From Mucilaginibacter cryoferens (GTDB lineage: Bacteria; Bacteroidota; Bacteroidia; Sphingobacteriales; Sphingobacteriaceae): DNA of 64,000 bases. The notes beneath the pieces were generated by a model. That model was not told where the DNA came from. It searched no databases and saw only the letters and a list, made by a program, of their open reading frames with translations. Below, piece after piece: positions 35,175 through 43,585 of the stretch. Position 1 is the first letter of the stretch. Each line of letters begins with the position of its first letter. The DNA lies in the NCBI RefSeq assembly GCF_014205845.1, contig NZ_JACHCR010000008.1, forward strand, positions 185,423-249,422, in the 5' to 3' direction. The position numbers and the translations under genes were made by a program.

Positions 35175-37943
35175 TTATTTTAAAAGGTCATCAAATACAA
35201 TGGATACATAATAAATAGCGCCAATGGCCGGTGAGCCGTATGATTGGTAGATATGTTTGTTAAAAATATTGCTGCCACCCAGTTTTACGGTCGATTTTAA
35301 TTTGGGCAGCCTTTTGCTCACTTGCGCGTCAACCGTTGAGTAGGCATCTACCCGGCCCGGTAAGGTGCCGTTAAAAGTACCATACCAGTTAAAAGCGCTT
35401 TGCCAGTGGCACGATAGGTTAAAGCCAAAATCGTTAACAACATCGCTGTTGCCAAAGGTGGCGTTGGTGCTCCATTTGGGTGTATTAAACGCGGCAATAT
35501 TATTGGGGTTGGCATTACGCAGGTTAAAGGTTGATAGCGTTGCGTTGCCACCTAAGGCGTAACCCTTGTTAAATAAATAAGTTAACCCGGCGCTTGCTCC
35601 CTGTGCCGATACTTTATCTGGTGCGTTGGTGTACAGCTGAAAAGCGTGAACCTTGCCACCCGGGATGTCGCTTGCAGCTGCCGTGGTAACTTTGCCATCG
35701 GCACCTAATATTTGATCTGTTGGTTGTATAACTACCGTGTTGAGGATAAAATTGGTATAGCTGCTGTAATAGTAATTTACATCAACCAGTAATTTATCCA
35801 TAATTAAGCCTTTGTAACCCAGTTCAAAAGCTTTTTGCTGCTCGGGTTTAATGTAGGCTACGTTTGATTTTTGTAGCAATCCTTTATTTTGTTCAACAGC
35901 CTGCGGAAAAGGCGTGCCACTTGCCACAGCCGCGCCAAATGCGGCGCCAAAAGCGCTAACAGACGATGCCGTGAACGAGTTTTCATACACATTAAGCCCT
36001 GCGCTGTTTTTAGGGGCACCACCCAGTATGGTAATAGGCCCTACGTTAAGGTGGATAAACTGATCAACCGGGGTTGGGTTACGGAAACCGGTTTGGTACG
36101 ATGCCCTGAAGTTTTGGGTTTTATCAACAGTATACACTGCCGAAAAACGAGGGGTAAAGCTGCCTGCAAAATTCTCGTTCTTATCATAACGTAACGAAGC
36201 GGTTAGCTTCAGGTTATCATCAAAAAGCTTTTTGGCGGCCTGCATAAACGCGCCATACTCGGCAATGGTTACACGGTTTACTTTATCATCAAACAAACTA
36301 CCATTGGTAAACATGCGGTAATCGCGGTAGCTGCCGCCGGCAAGTAATTCAAATATTTTGATGGCGCTGGTAAAATCGTACTGGCCATCGGCATGGTAAA
36401 ATTTACTGGCGCTAAACACGCCTGCGCCGCTTAGGCCATAGTTATGTATAGATGCATCTTTGGCCGCATTAAACGCTGCGGTACCCGGTAAAAACCTGCC
36501 CTGATCTGCAAAGGCCCTCGCGGCGGTATTGTTTTGGGCGGTTACTCCGCTAACACTTCCGTTATAAGCAGCCGCGTAACGGGTAAACCAGGTATCGTCT
36601 GCCTTATCCGGGGTTACAGTATTGCCATTTAAATCCTGTACCCAATCGCGGTTAATAAATTGTGCCAGCGAACGGGTGTTGTACGAGTCGTGAGAGTTTT
36701 CGGCAACAGAATAGCCACGGATAAAAAAGTTACTGCCTTTTAACTCCACCCTGTGTGTTTGCAATACAAAATTATTCAGATCGAAACGGCTGCTGCCTGT
36801 ATAGCTGGCAGTACCGCGACCATAGTTGTATTGATAAATGGCCTCCAGGTTATTGTTAATGCGGTATTCTAAAGCGCCGTTTAATTTAAGGCTATACACA
36901 TTGTAGTTCATGAGGTCTTTTTCCTCGTATCCCGTTCTGGATACCAACCCGATGCCGGGCAGGGTACGGGATACCTCATCGCCGTAAATATTTAATGCAT
37001 CGCGGCCGGGGTTGTTGGGGCCACGCTGTGCAGGCGGTGTTGAGGCACTTACGTCGGTATAGTTATCTGCATACCAATCGCGGCCGGTAAGGTAGGAGGC
37101 GTTTAGTTTAAAGGCAAATTTATCGTTGAAAGCCTTGGCGTATCGCGCAGCAAAATCATACAGTCCCTGTGGTTTTACAACCGATTCGCCAAAATGGTTA
37201 AGGCCGGTTTTTATCTGTACGGTTAGGCCCTGGTATTTAAACGGATCTTTGGTTTTTAATGATAACAAACCATTAAAAGCAACCGGGCCATACAAAGCCG
37301 AAGCCGCGCCGGGTATAACCTCCACACTTTCAATATCAATATCCGATGCGCCAAAAAGGTTACCTACAGAAAAGTTAAGGCCAGGTGTTTGGTTATCAAC
37401 CCCATCTACCAACTGCAAAAACCTGCTGTTGCCTGTGCTGTTAAAGCCACGGGTATTAATTTGTTTGTAGGTGAGGCTGCTGGTTACGGCATCTAATCCT
37501 TTCAGACTTTGCAGCCCATCGTAAAAAGTAAATGACGGATTTTCTTTAATGGCTTTCTGGCTCATTTTTTCGATACTCACCGGCGACTGTAAAATACTCT
37601 GGTTAATGCGCGTGGCCGACGATACCACCTCGTTAAGTACAATAGATTTTTGGGTTAGCTTTAAGCTAATGCTGCCACCTAAAGCGGTGACAGGGCTTTC
37701 CTGCGCTTCATAACCTACGGCAGAAATAACAAGGGTAAAAGGTAGTTTTATTTTGTTTACTGTAAGGCTGTAATTTCCTTTGCTATCGGTAATGGTGCCG
37801 GCAAGTTTATTTTTAACGCTAATGCTGGCACCAACAACAGGCGTGCCGGTAGCGGCATCGGTAATGGTACCAGTTAGTTTGCTTTCCTGGGCAAACAAGT
37901 TAATGGATGAGAACAGTAATATATAGAATAAAAGTTTTTTCAT
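35175..37943 (-). CDS. TonB-dependent outer-membrane receptor (non-SusC type)
   Basis: A 922-residue protein with a signal peptide ending near NLFAQ, a carboxypeptidase-regulatory-like domain (LTGTITDAATGTPVVGASISVKNKLAGT...), a plug (INTRGFNSTGNSRFLQLVDGVDNQ, IESVEVIPGAASALYGPVAFNGLLSLKTK) and a barrel ending in YVSIVFDDLLK. No SusD partner is present. Sandwiched between AhpD-like and MFS genes, it likely imports a small molecule or chelate rather than a glycan. The ligand is unknown. Confidence 0.92.
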   Translation of the reverse strand: MKKLLFYILLFSSINLFAQESKLTGTITDAATGTPVVGASISVKNKLAGTITDSKGNYSLTVNKIKLPFTLVISAVGYEAQESPVTALGGSISLKLTQKSIVLNEVVSSATRINQSILQSPVSIEKMSQKAIKENPSFTFYDGLQSLKGLDAVTSSLTYKQINTRGFNSTGNSRFLQLVDGVDNQTPGLNFSVGNLFGASDIDIESVEVIPGAASALYGPVAFNGLLSLKTKDPFKYQGLTVQIKTGLNHFGESVVKPQGLYDFAARYAKAFNDKFAFKLNASYLTGRDWYADNYTDVSASTPPAQRGPNNPGRDALNIYGDEVSRTLPGIGLVSRTGYEEKDLMNYNVYSLKLNGALEYRINNNLEAIYQYNYGRGTASYTGSSRFDLNNFVLQTHRVELKGSNFFIRGYSVAENSHDSYNTRSLAQFINRDWVQDLNGNTVTPDKADDTWFTRYAAAYNGSVSGVTAQNNTAARAFADQGRFLPGTAAFNAAKDASIHNYGLSGAGVFSASKFYHADGQYDFTSAIKIFELLAGGSYRDYRMFTNGSLFDDKVNRVTIAEYGAFMQAAKKLFDDNLKLTASLRYDKNENFAGSFTPRFSAVYTVDKTQNFRASYQTGFRNPTPVDQFIHLNVGPITILGGAPKNSAGLNVYENSFTASSVSAFGAAFGAAVASGTPFPQAVEQNKGLLQKSNVAYIKPEQQKAFELGYKGLIMDKLLVDVNYYYSSYTNFILNTVVIQPTDQILGADGKVTTAAASDIPGGKVHAFQLYTNAPDKVSAQGASAGLTYLFNKGYALGGNATLSTFNLRNANPNNIAAFNTPKWSTNATFGNSDVVNDFGFNLSCHWQSAFNWYGTFNGTLPGRVDAYSTVDAQVSKRLPKLKSTVKLGGSNIFNKHIYQSYGSPAIGAIYYVSIVFDDLLK

Positions 37944-37977
37944 TGTGATTGGGTTTTCAATTAATTAGAGTTAGGGT

Positions 37978-38538
37978 TTATTTTTTAAGATGATCATAGC
38001 CTTGTGGCAGGCGGGTGTAGCCATGATTAACCAGTCTATCTGCTAGTATGTTATAATAACCGGCATCGGCAGGTAGGGCTGTTCCCATGCCATCAACATA
38101 GCGGTTGTACAGGCAAAACAGGGCCGCAATTAATACCGTATCATGAATTTCAATATCGGTTGCCCCGGCGGCTTTTGCCCTTTCAACTTGTGCTGTAGTT
38201 ACGTTTTTACCACTTTGGCCGGTTAATTTGGCAATAGTGAGCAGGGCCTTCATTTTTTCGGTAACAGGGGCTGTTTCTATGTTCTCCTTAATTTTTTGTG
38301 CGGTATCATTTTCGCCTAAATAAAGATCGGCGGCGGCAGTGTGCGCGGTGGTGCAAAATTTACATTGGTTACCGTGCGATACAATGGTGGCTATCAGTTC
38401 GCGGTCGCCTTCGGATAAGGTTGAGGGGCCGCGCAATAAAATTTGTGTGAGATTGCGGATAGGTTCGGCGGTTTCTTTACTGTATTCCAGCAATCCGGTA
38501 ATTCCAGGTAAATGCGATTCGAGAGGGATATAAGGCAT
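37978..38538 (-). CDS. Carboxymuconolactone decarboxylase / AhpD-like protein, copy 3
   Basis: A 186-residue paralogue of copies 1 and 2. EGDRELIATIVSHGNQCKFCTTAH gives the CxxC pair at 59 and 62 and His66. GATDIEIHDTVLIAALFCLYNRYVDGMGT follows. It is encoded before the TonB receptor with a 34-bp gap and may be the first or second gene of the operon. Three AhpD-like proteins around a receptor-transporter pair suggest handling of a reactive or peroxide-forming substrate; this is inference. Confidence 0.88.
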   Translation of the reverse strand: MPYIPLESHLPGITGLLEYSKETAEPIRNLTQILLRGPSTLSEGDRELIATIVSHGNQCKFCTTAHTAAADLYLGENDTAQKIKENIETAPVTEKMKALLTIAKLTGQSGKNVTTAQVERAKAAGATDIEIHDTVLIAALFCLYNRYVDGMGTALPADAGYYNILADRLVNHGYTRLPQGYDHLKK

Positions 38539-38734
38539 AATTTAAATTTGAAAATTTGAAAATGGCCGGGACTGACGTAACACCGTGAATATTTTTATTA
38601 GAGGATGCCAGCGTTTAATACCCCAACTTAAAAGTTATGGGAGCAAACAACTAAAGTGCGCAGGCAAAATCTGGTAAAAAAATTAACGCCGCTGTAAAGT
38701 AGAACCGGAAAAATGAATTAAATGAGAGGGAGAG

Positions 38735-39283
38735 TTAGCAGGTAGCCTTTGGTGGTTGCTCCGGAATATCCTGATGGTAGTAAACCAGGGCTTGTACAGG
38801 TTGTACAATAGATTGCTGTAAGTTTTCTACAGGGCAAATAAACTCAATTTGTACAAACGATAAACTGAGGTTGTCCTGTACAATAATTTTGCCATACGGA
38901 ACGTGATCTTTTTGTGGTACAGGAATGTCTTTAACACCCTTGGCAACAAGCACATTTTTATTGATCAGCTGCGTGGTTTCATAATTGGGGATGCACATGA
39001 GGTGGATGGCTTTGCTGGTCATCCTCATTTTTACATAATTATAATTGCTATTGCCAAACTGAATATGGCCGGCAATGTTTTCAAACCGGGTCCAATCGCG
39101 TATGTTGGGCAGGTTAACCGGTATGGTTATTTCTGTAAGATCTTTAACATTATAAAGCCCTTTGCGCGTTTGTTCGGTATAAAAGTTAGCTGTTTTGTAA
39201 ACCAAATATTGATGAAATACCAATTGCCCGCCAATATTTAGCAGGTGAATGTTTAGCAACATTAAAGCGATAAACTTTTTCAA
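38735..39283 (-). CDS. Conserved-looking secreted or membrane-anchored protein of unknown function
   Basis: A 182-residue protein beginning MKKFIALMLLNIHLLNIGGQ, a possible signal peptide or anchor. It contains several Cys and His but no motif I recognise, and ends PPKATC. It lies on the same strand 196 bp ahead of the AhpD/TonB/MFS genes and diverges from the membrane-protein pair at 39577, so it may head that operon. The function is not assigned. Confidence 0.6.
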   Translation of the reverse strand: MKKFIALMLLNIHLLNIGGQLVFHQYLVYKTANFYTEQTRKGLYNVKDLTEITIPVNLPNIRDWTRFENIAGHIQFGNSNYNYVKMRMTSKAIHLMCIPNYETTQLINKNVLVAKGVKDIPVPQKDHVPYGKIIVQDNLSLSFVQIEFICPVENLQQSIVQPVQALVYYHQDIPEQPPKATC

Positions 39284-39510
39284 TGTGGTTTAAGTACAAA
39301 GGGTTGGCTAAAGGTGTGATTTTAAAATAAACTTTCAAAATTAAATTTAGCAATTGTGATAAATAATTGTTGGTTAGTTGTTTACGGAATATATGGACAC
39401 CTTGGGTATCTATATTGCATAAAAATAAATACGGAGCGCTTTATTTGTTGATGATATGTGCATAAACAATCATGGTGTTATTTTAAATATTAATTTTATT
39501 TTCAATATAT

Positions 39511-39540
39511 TTTGAAAGTTTAATATTTTATTTAGATTTG
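39511..39540 (+). promoter_or_regulatory. Bacteroidota-type promoter of the membrane-protein/MBOAT pair
   Basis: TTTG at 39511, an 18-bp spacer and TAGATTTG at 39533 fit the -33/-7 consensus TTTG and TAnnTTTG. The ATG follows 36 bp later. Confidence 0.6.
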
Positions 39541-39576
39541 TATTGTCTTAATAAATAAAAATAAACCGCCGGTAAC

Positions 39577-40014
39577 ATGAAAATTTCGAGTTTGAGCATT
39601 CAGCAATTGATCTGGTTTGCAGGCCTTGCGCAGGTAGGGTTGGTGATGGGCAGTCTGGCTATACCCCGGGTGCTTAACTGGAGGCAGGAGTTGGTAAAAG
39701 TGCAGCCGCTTATTAAACAAATGTTTTGGACCTATGCCGCTTATATCCTGGTTATCAACTTATGTTTCGGCCTGCTGTCTTTAATGGCCTGTCGCGATTT
39801 AACCGGCGGCTCAAACCTTGCTATGTTGCTTACCGGCTTTATTGCCGTGTATTGGATCTCCAGGCTATTAATCCAGTTCTTTTATTTTGATAGGGCTAAT
39901 TTCCCGGCAGGCAGGCGGCATAAACTGGCCGAAGCTGTATTGGTTTGCCTGTTTATTTTTTTAAGCGTGGTTTATAGCCGGGCCTGTTATTTAAATTACG
40001 TACAATTATCATGA
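39577..40014 (+). CDS. Small integral membrane protein of unknown function
   Basis: A 145-residue protein with about four hydrophobic helices (near 9-28, 45-67, 75-95 and 118-138). No family was recognised. Its stop overlaps the next gene's start by four bases (ATGA), so both are translated together, pointing to a partner role for the MBOAT-like protein. Confidence 0.75.
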   Translation: MKISSLSIQQLIWFAGLAQVGLVMGSLAIPRVLNWRQELVKVQPLIKQMFWTYAAYILVINLCFGLLSLMACRDLTGGSNLAMLLTGFIAVYWISRLLIQFFYFDRANFPAGRRHKLAEAVLVCLFIFLSVVYSRACYLNYVQLS

Positions 40015-40988
40015 TCATACAAGCCTTAATACTTCCTATACTGGTATGTTTTGCACTGGTAAACATAAGCCTGGTACTTTTGGGATATTGGGTTGTGAAG
40101 CATAAGTTGGTTTGGTTAAGCTGGCTAATGCTGCTTGTAAGTATAGCATTGGTTTACCTGACAGCAATTGATACCCACCCCATATTAAAAATGCTGGTTA
40201 TAATAGCCACCACCTTTACCGCGATGAAAGTGGTAGCAGTAACAGAAAGTTACAAAACTAAAAAGCTTACCCTGCAATTTAAGCCCTGGTTTGTTTTTGC
40301 CACAGGCTGGGCCGGCATGCGAGCCGAACCTTTTGAAACCCTGGGGCAGCAGCCATTGCCCAATGCCTGGCAAATGATCCGTTTTGGTATAAGCAGGGTT
40401 ATAGCGGGCGGTGTTATTATTATACTGGCGCACCAGGTGGTGTTATTACCGTTAAACAACCGGGTAATGTACATACTGGTTACAGCCTTGCTGTTGGTAG
40501 GGTTAAGCCTTATTTTACATTTTGGTTTATTAAGCATTAGTGCCGGTACGTGGCGGCTAAAGGGAGCAAATACCTACTATTTGTTTAAGCAGCCCGTAAA
40601 AGCCATGAGCCTTACCGAATTTTGGGGCAAACGCTGGAATATGGCTTTCAGCGAGATGACCTCCGTTGCCATCTTTCGCCCGCTGCGAACTAGCGTAGGA
40701 GCCGGCGGGGCTTTAATGATAGCGTTTATATTCTCGGGCTTGCTGCATGAGCTTGCACTTAGTTTGCCGGTAAATAGTGGTTATGGTTTACCTACGCTAT
40801 ACTTTATTATTCAGGGTATATTAGTACTGGTAGAAAAGCTTTTGATAAGCCGGAAGGGGTTTTTAAAAGACCCGGTAATAGCCCGCTTATGGACATTGTT
40901 TTGGGTAATAGCCCCCATGCCCCTGCTGTTTCATGAACAGTTTATTAAACAAATTGTATGGCCGCTGGTAGGGCTAAGGCTGCAATGA
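40011..40988 (+). CDS. Wax-synthase-like membrane-bound O-acyltransferase (MBOAT)
   Basis: A 325-residue polytopic membrane protein. SLTEFWGKRWNMAFSEM near 200-216 and FIFSGLLHELAL with His246 correspond to the WGRRW-type and catalytic His segments of the wax-synthase/MBOAT_2 family. Such enzymes transfer acyl chains from acyl-CoA or acyl carrier to alcohols or other hydroxyl acceptors. The acceptor here is unknown. It overlaps the small membrane-protein gene. Confidence 0.75.
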   Translation: MIIQALILPILVCFALVNISLVLLGYWVVKHKLVWLSWLMLLVSIALVYLTAIDTHPILKMLVIIATTFTAMKVVAVTESYKTKKLTLQFKPWFVFATGWAGMRAEPFETLGQQPLPNAWQMIRFGISRVIAGGVIIILAHQVVLLPLNNRVMYILVTALLLVGLSLILHFGLLSISAGTWRLKGANTYYLFKQPVKAMSLTEFWGKRWNMAFSEMTSVAIFRPLRTSVGAGGALMIAFIFSGLLHELALSLPVNSGYGLPTLYFIIQGILVLVEKLLISRKGFLKDPVIARLWTLFWVIAPMPLLFHEQFIKQIVWPLVGLRLQ

Positions 40989-41078
40989 TATAAATGTAAT
41001 AATAGAAGTTTAAGTGCCTGATAAAAAGGAATGAACGCTGCGTTTGCTTCTGTGATTGTAATCTCTTAAATTCGTTGT

Positions 41079-42377
41079 ATGACCAATAACCGACGCAGTT
41101 TTATTAAGCAGGCGGCCGTACTTACCGGCGCTTTTTCGGCAACCAGCCTGTTTAGCCAGGCCCATGCCGCCCACTGGGCACCAGCCTTCAATAAAATAAG
41201 CCACCTAACGCCAGAACAGGTAGCACAGGACGAAGATTTTTGGGCAGTTATTCAGCGTTCTTACTCGGTAAGTACCAATATCATTAACCTCAACAATGGT
41301 GGTGTTTCGCCCGCGCCGCTGGTGGTACAGCAGGCCGTTGAACGTTATAATCAGCTTGCTAACGAAGGTCCGTCGTACTACATGTGGCGTATTCTGGATC
41401 AGGGACGCGAGCCCCTGCGCGAGAAACTGGCGCTATTGGCCGGCACCCTGCCCGATGAGATAGCCGTTAACCGCAACGCTACCGAAGCACTTAATACCAT
41501 TATTTATGGCCTGCCACTTAAAAGCGGCGATGAGGTAATAGGGGCCAGGTTAGATTATCCGCACATGGTGCAGGTCTATCGCCAGCGTGCCCTGCGCGAC
41601 GGGATTGTTTACAAGCAGCTTACCTTTGAGTTTCCGATAGAAAATGATGAGCAAATTGTAAAAGCTTATGCCGATGCCATCACCCCAAAAACAAAACTGA
41701 TACACGTTACACATATAGTTAACTACGTTGGGCAAATTATGCCGGTACGTAAAATATGCGATATGGCCCATGCCCGTGGCATTGAAGTAATTGTTGATGG
41801 CGCGCACTCTTTTGGTTTGCTTGATTTTAAAATCTCCGATCTTAACTGCGATTATTTTGGTACCAGTTTACATAAATTTCTCTCGGCGCCGATAGGCAGC
41901 GGGATGATGTGGATTAAAAAAGAGAAGATTGCCAAAGTGATGCCTTTGCTGTGCGATGATAATCCGCAGGGACCGGATATCCGCAAGTTTGAAAATCTGG
42001 GTACCCGTAGTTTTCCGATAGAGCAGGGGATAGGCGAGGCTGTTAACTTTCAACTGGCCATTGGCAGCAAGCGCAAGGAAGATCGCATCCGTTACCTCAA
42101 AAACTACTGGGCAGGCAAAGTTCAGCATCTGCCCAAGGTGAAGCTGCATACTTCGCTTAAGCCCGAATACTCCTGCGCCATTTGCGGTATATCTGTTGAT
42201 GGGATAACGCCCGCACAGTTGGATGCCGCGTTGTTTAATCAATATAAAATTCACCAGGTGTCAATAGTTTTCGAAAACGTGAGCTGTGTACGCATCACCC
42301 CACATGTGTACACCACCCTTGCCGATTTGGATAAACTGGTAAAAGCCATTACCGAAATAGCCGGAAAAGCCAGCTGA
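41079..42377 (+). CDS. Exported class-V aminotransferase-fold PLP protein
   Basis: A 432-residue protein with a Tat-like signal (NNRRSFIKQAAVLTGAFSATSLFSQAHA). The fold I PLP domain contains NRNATEALNTIIYGL, IVDGAHSFGLLDF and GTSLHKFLSAPIGSG, where Lys266 should hold PLP. The family includes isopenicillin-N-epimerase-like proteins, cysteine desulfurases and others, so the reaction is open. Periplasmic export of a PLP enzyme folded with cofactor agrees with Tat. A TTTG and a near TAnnTTTG box (TAAATTCG at 41067) lie just upstream. Confidence 0.85.
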   Translation: MTNNRRSFIKQAAVLTGAFSATSLFSQAHAAHWAPAFNKISHLTPEQVAQDEDFWAVIQRSYSVSTNIINLNNGGVSPAPLVVQQAVERYNQLANEGPSYYMWRILDQGREPLREKLALLAGTLPDEIAVNRNATEALNTIIYGLPLKSGDEVIGARLDYPHMVQVYRQRALRDGIVYKQLTFEFPIENDEQIVKAYADAITPKTKLIHVTHIVNYVGQIMPVRKICDMAHARGIEVIVDGAHSFGLLDFKISDLNCDYFGTSLHKFLSAPIGSGMMWIKKEKIAKVMPLLCDDNPQGPDIRKFENLGTRSFPIEQGIGEAVNFQLAIGSKRKEDRIRYLKNYWAGKVQHLPKVKLHTSLKPEYSCAICGISVDGITPAQLDAALFNQYKIHQVSIVFENVSCVRITPHVYTTLADLDKLVKAITEIAGKAS

Positions 42378-42530
42378 TAGCTCATAAATGCCCTTGTTTT
42401 GTAACAAAAGTATACCACTGCAAACAGATATGTTGTTTACTGCGGGGTAAAGCCTGTATAGATCTCTAAAAAGAGATACTTAAAAACACCCGGTTAACAT
42501 TTGGTACAGTAAACAGCAACATTTTTTGCA

Positions 42531-42559
42531 TTTGAAAAAGCGGTAATGGCATAGTTTTA
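42531..42559 (+). promoter_or_regulatory. Possible promoter of the AraC gene
   Basis: TTTG at 42531, 17 bp, then TAGTTTTA at 42552, one mismatch from TAnnTTTG. It lies about 40 bp before the ATG at 42600. Confidence 0.4.
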
Positions 42560-42599
42560 CGGTTGAAAGCTATTATAAACCGTTACCGATTAAATTCAA

Positions 42600-43475
42600 A
42601 TGCATCAAATGTCAATTCCTAACGTGATGCGCGAAACTACATCCCTAAATTCCGGAGATTGTTTTGCCATGTTTTCGAGGGTGAAAGAGAAGTTTGATTT
42701 TCCTTTACACTACCATAACGAGTACGAGTTAAACCTCATTATTAATGCCAAAGGGGCCAAACGTATTGTTGGCGATACCATAGAAATTATTGATGATATT
42801 GAACTGGTATTTATAGGCCCTAATGTTTACCATGGCTGGTTTACGCATCAATGTACTACACGGGCTATTAATGAGGTTACCATACAATTTCATAAGGATT
42901 TATTTGACGAGAAATTTTTGCAGCGTAACCAGCTGTTTTTCATCAAAAACCTGTTAGAGAACGCACAGCGCGGTATTGTGTTTTCTTACGAAACAACCCG
43001 GGATATCACCACCCGTATACTCAACCTTAACAATAAAGATGGCTTTAACTCGGTGTTGGAGCTGATATCCATACTGCATACTTTGTCCCTCTCCAAAAAC
43101 ATGCGGATACTATCAGACCTGGGTTTTTCCGGCGAGAGTTTTCAGTTTGCCAGCAGGCGGGTTGATAAAGTATTTGAGTTTATGAAAAGTAACTACGATA
43201 AGCAACTAACCCTGGCCGAGGTAGCCCAGGTTGCCAACATGCCCGAAGCTTCGTTTTGCCGTTTTCTAAAAAAACGCACGGGTAAATCATTTATCGAAAG
43301 CCTTAACGAGATCAGGGTAGGTAACGCGTCGCGCATGCTTATCAGCACCACACACTCCATTGCCGAAATTGCCTATCAATCGGGTTTCAATAACATTTCA
43401 AACTTTAACCGTATTTTTAAACGTAACAAATTATGCGTGCCCAAGGAGTTTAGGCGCGAGTATACAGCAGGGTAG
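42600..43475 (+). CDS. AraC-family transcriptional regulator
   Basis: A 291-residue regulator with an N-terminal cupin sensor (FDFPLHYHNEYELNLIINAKGAKRIVGD) and a C-terminal double helix-turn-helix (LAEVAQVANMPEASFCRFLKKRTGKSF, IAEIAYQSGFNNISNFNRIFKR). It has no membrane or receiver domain. It lies 110 bp ahead of the HTCS gene. It may act on that gene, the downstream susCD operon or the aminotransferase; none is proven. Confidence 0.92.
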   Translation: MHQMSIPNVMRETTSLNSGDCFAMFSRVKEKFDFPLHYHNEYELNLIINAKGAKRIVGDTIEIIDDIELVFIGPNVYHGWFTHQCTTRAINEVTIQFHKDLFDEKFLQRNQLFFIKNLLENAQRGIVFSYETTRDITTRILNLNNKDGFNSVLELISILHTLSLSKNMRILSDLGFSGESFQFASRRVDKVFEFMKSNYDKQLTLAEVAQVANMPEASFCRFLKKRTGKSFIESLNEIRVGNASRMLISTTHSIAEIAYQSGFNNISNFNRIFKRNKLCVPKEFRREYTAG

Positions 43476-43585
43476 TTTTTTATTAATAATTAAAAAATTA
43501 TTAGTGTTATTATAACAGGTATTGTGTATTTTTAGCATTCTTATAAACCGGCTTTTAAGTCTCCCCATTGATTGTCTGATTATTT

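Noticed and set aside
43484..43503. AT-only hairpin after the AraC gene considered as terminator
   Set aside because: The stem is all A/T with no following T-run of note, so it is not convincing.
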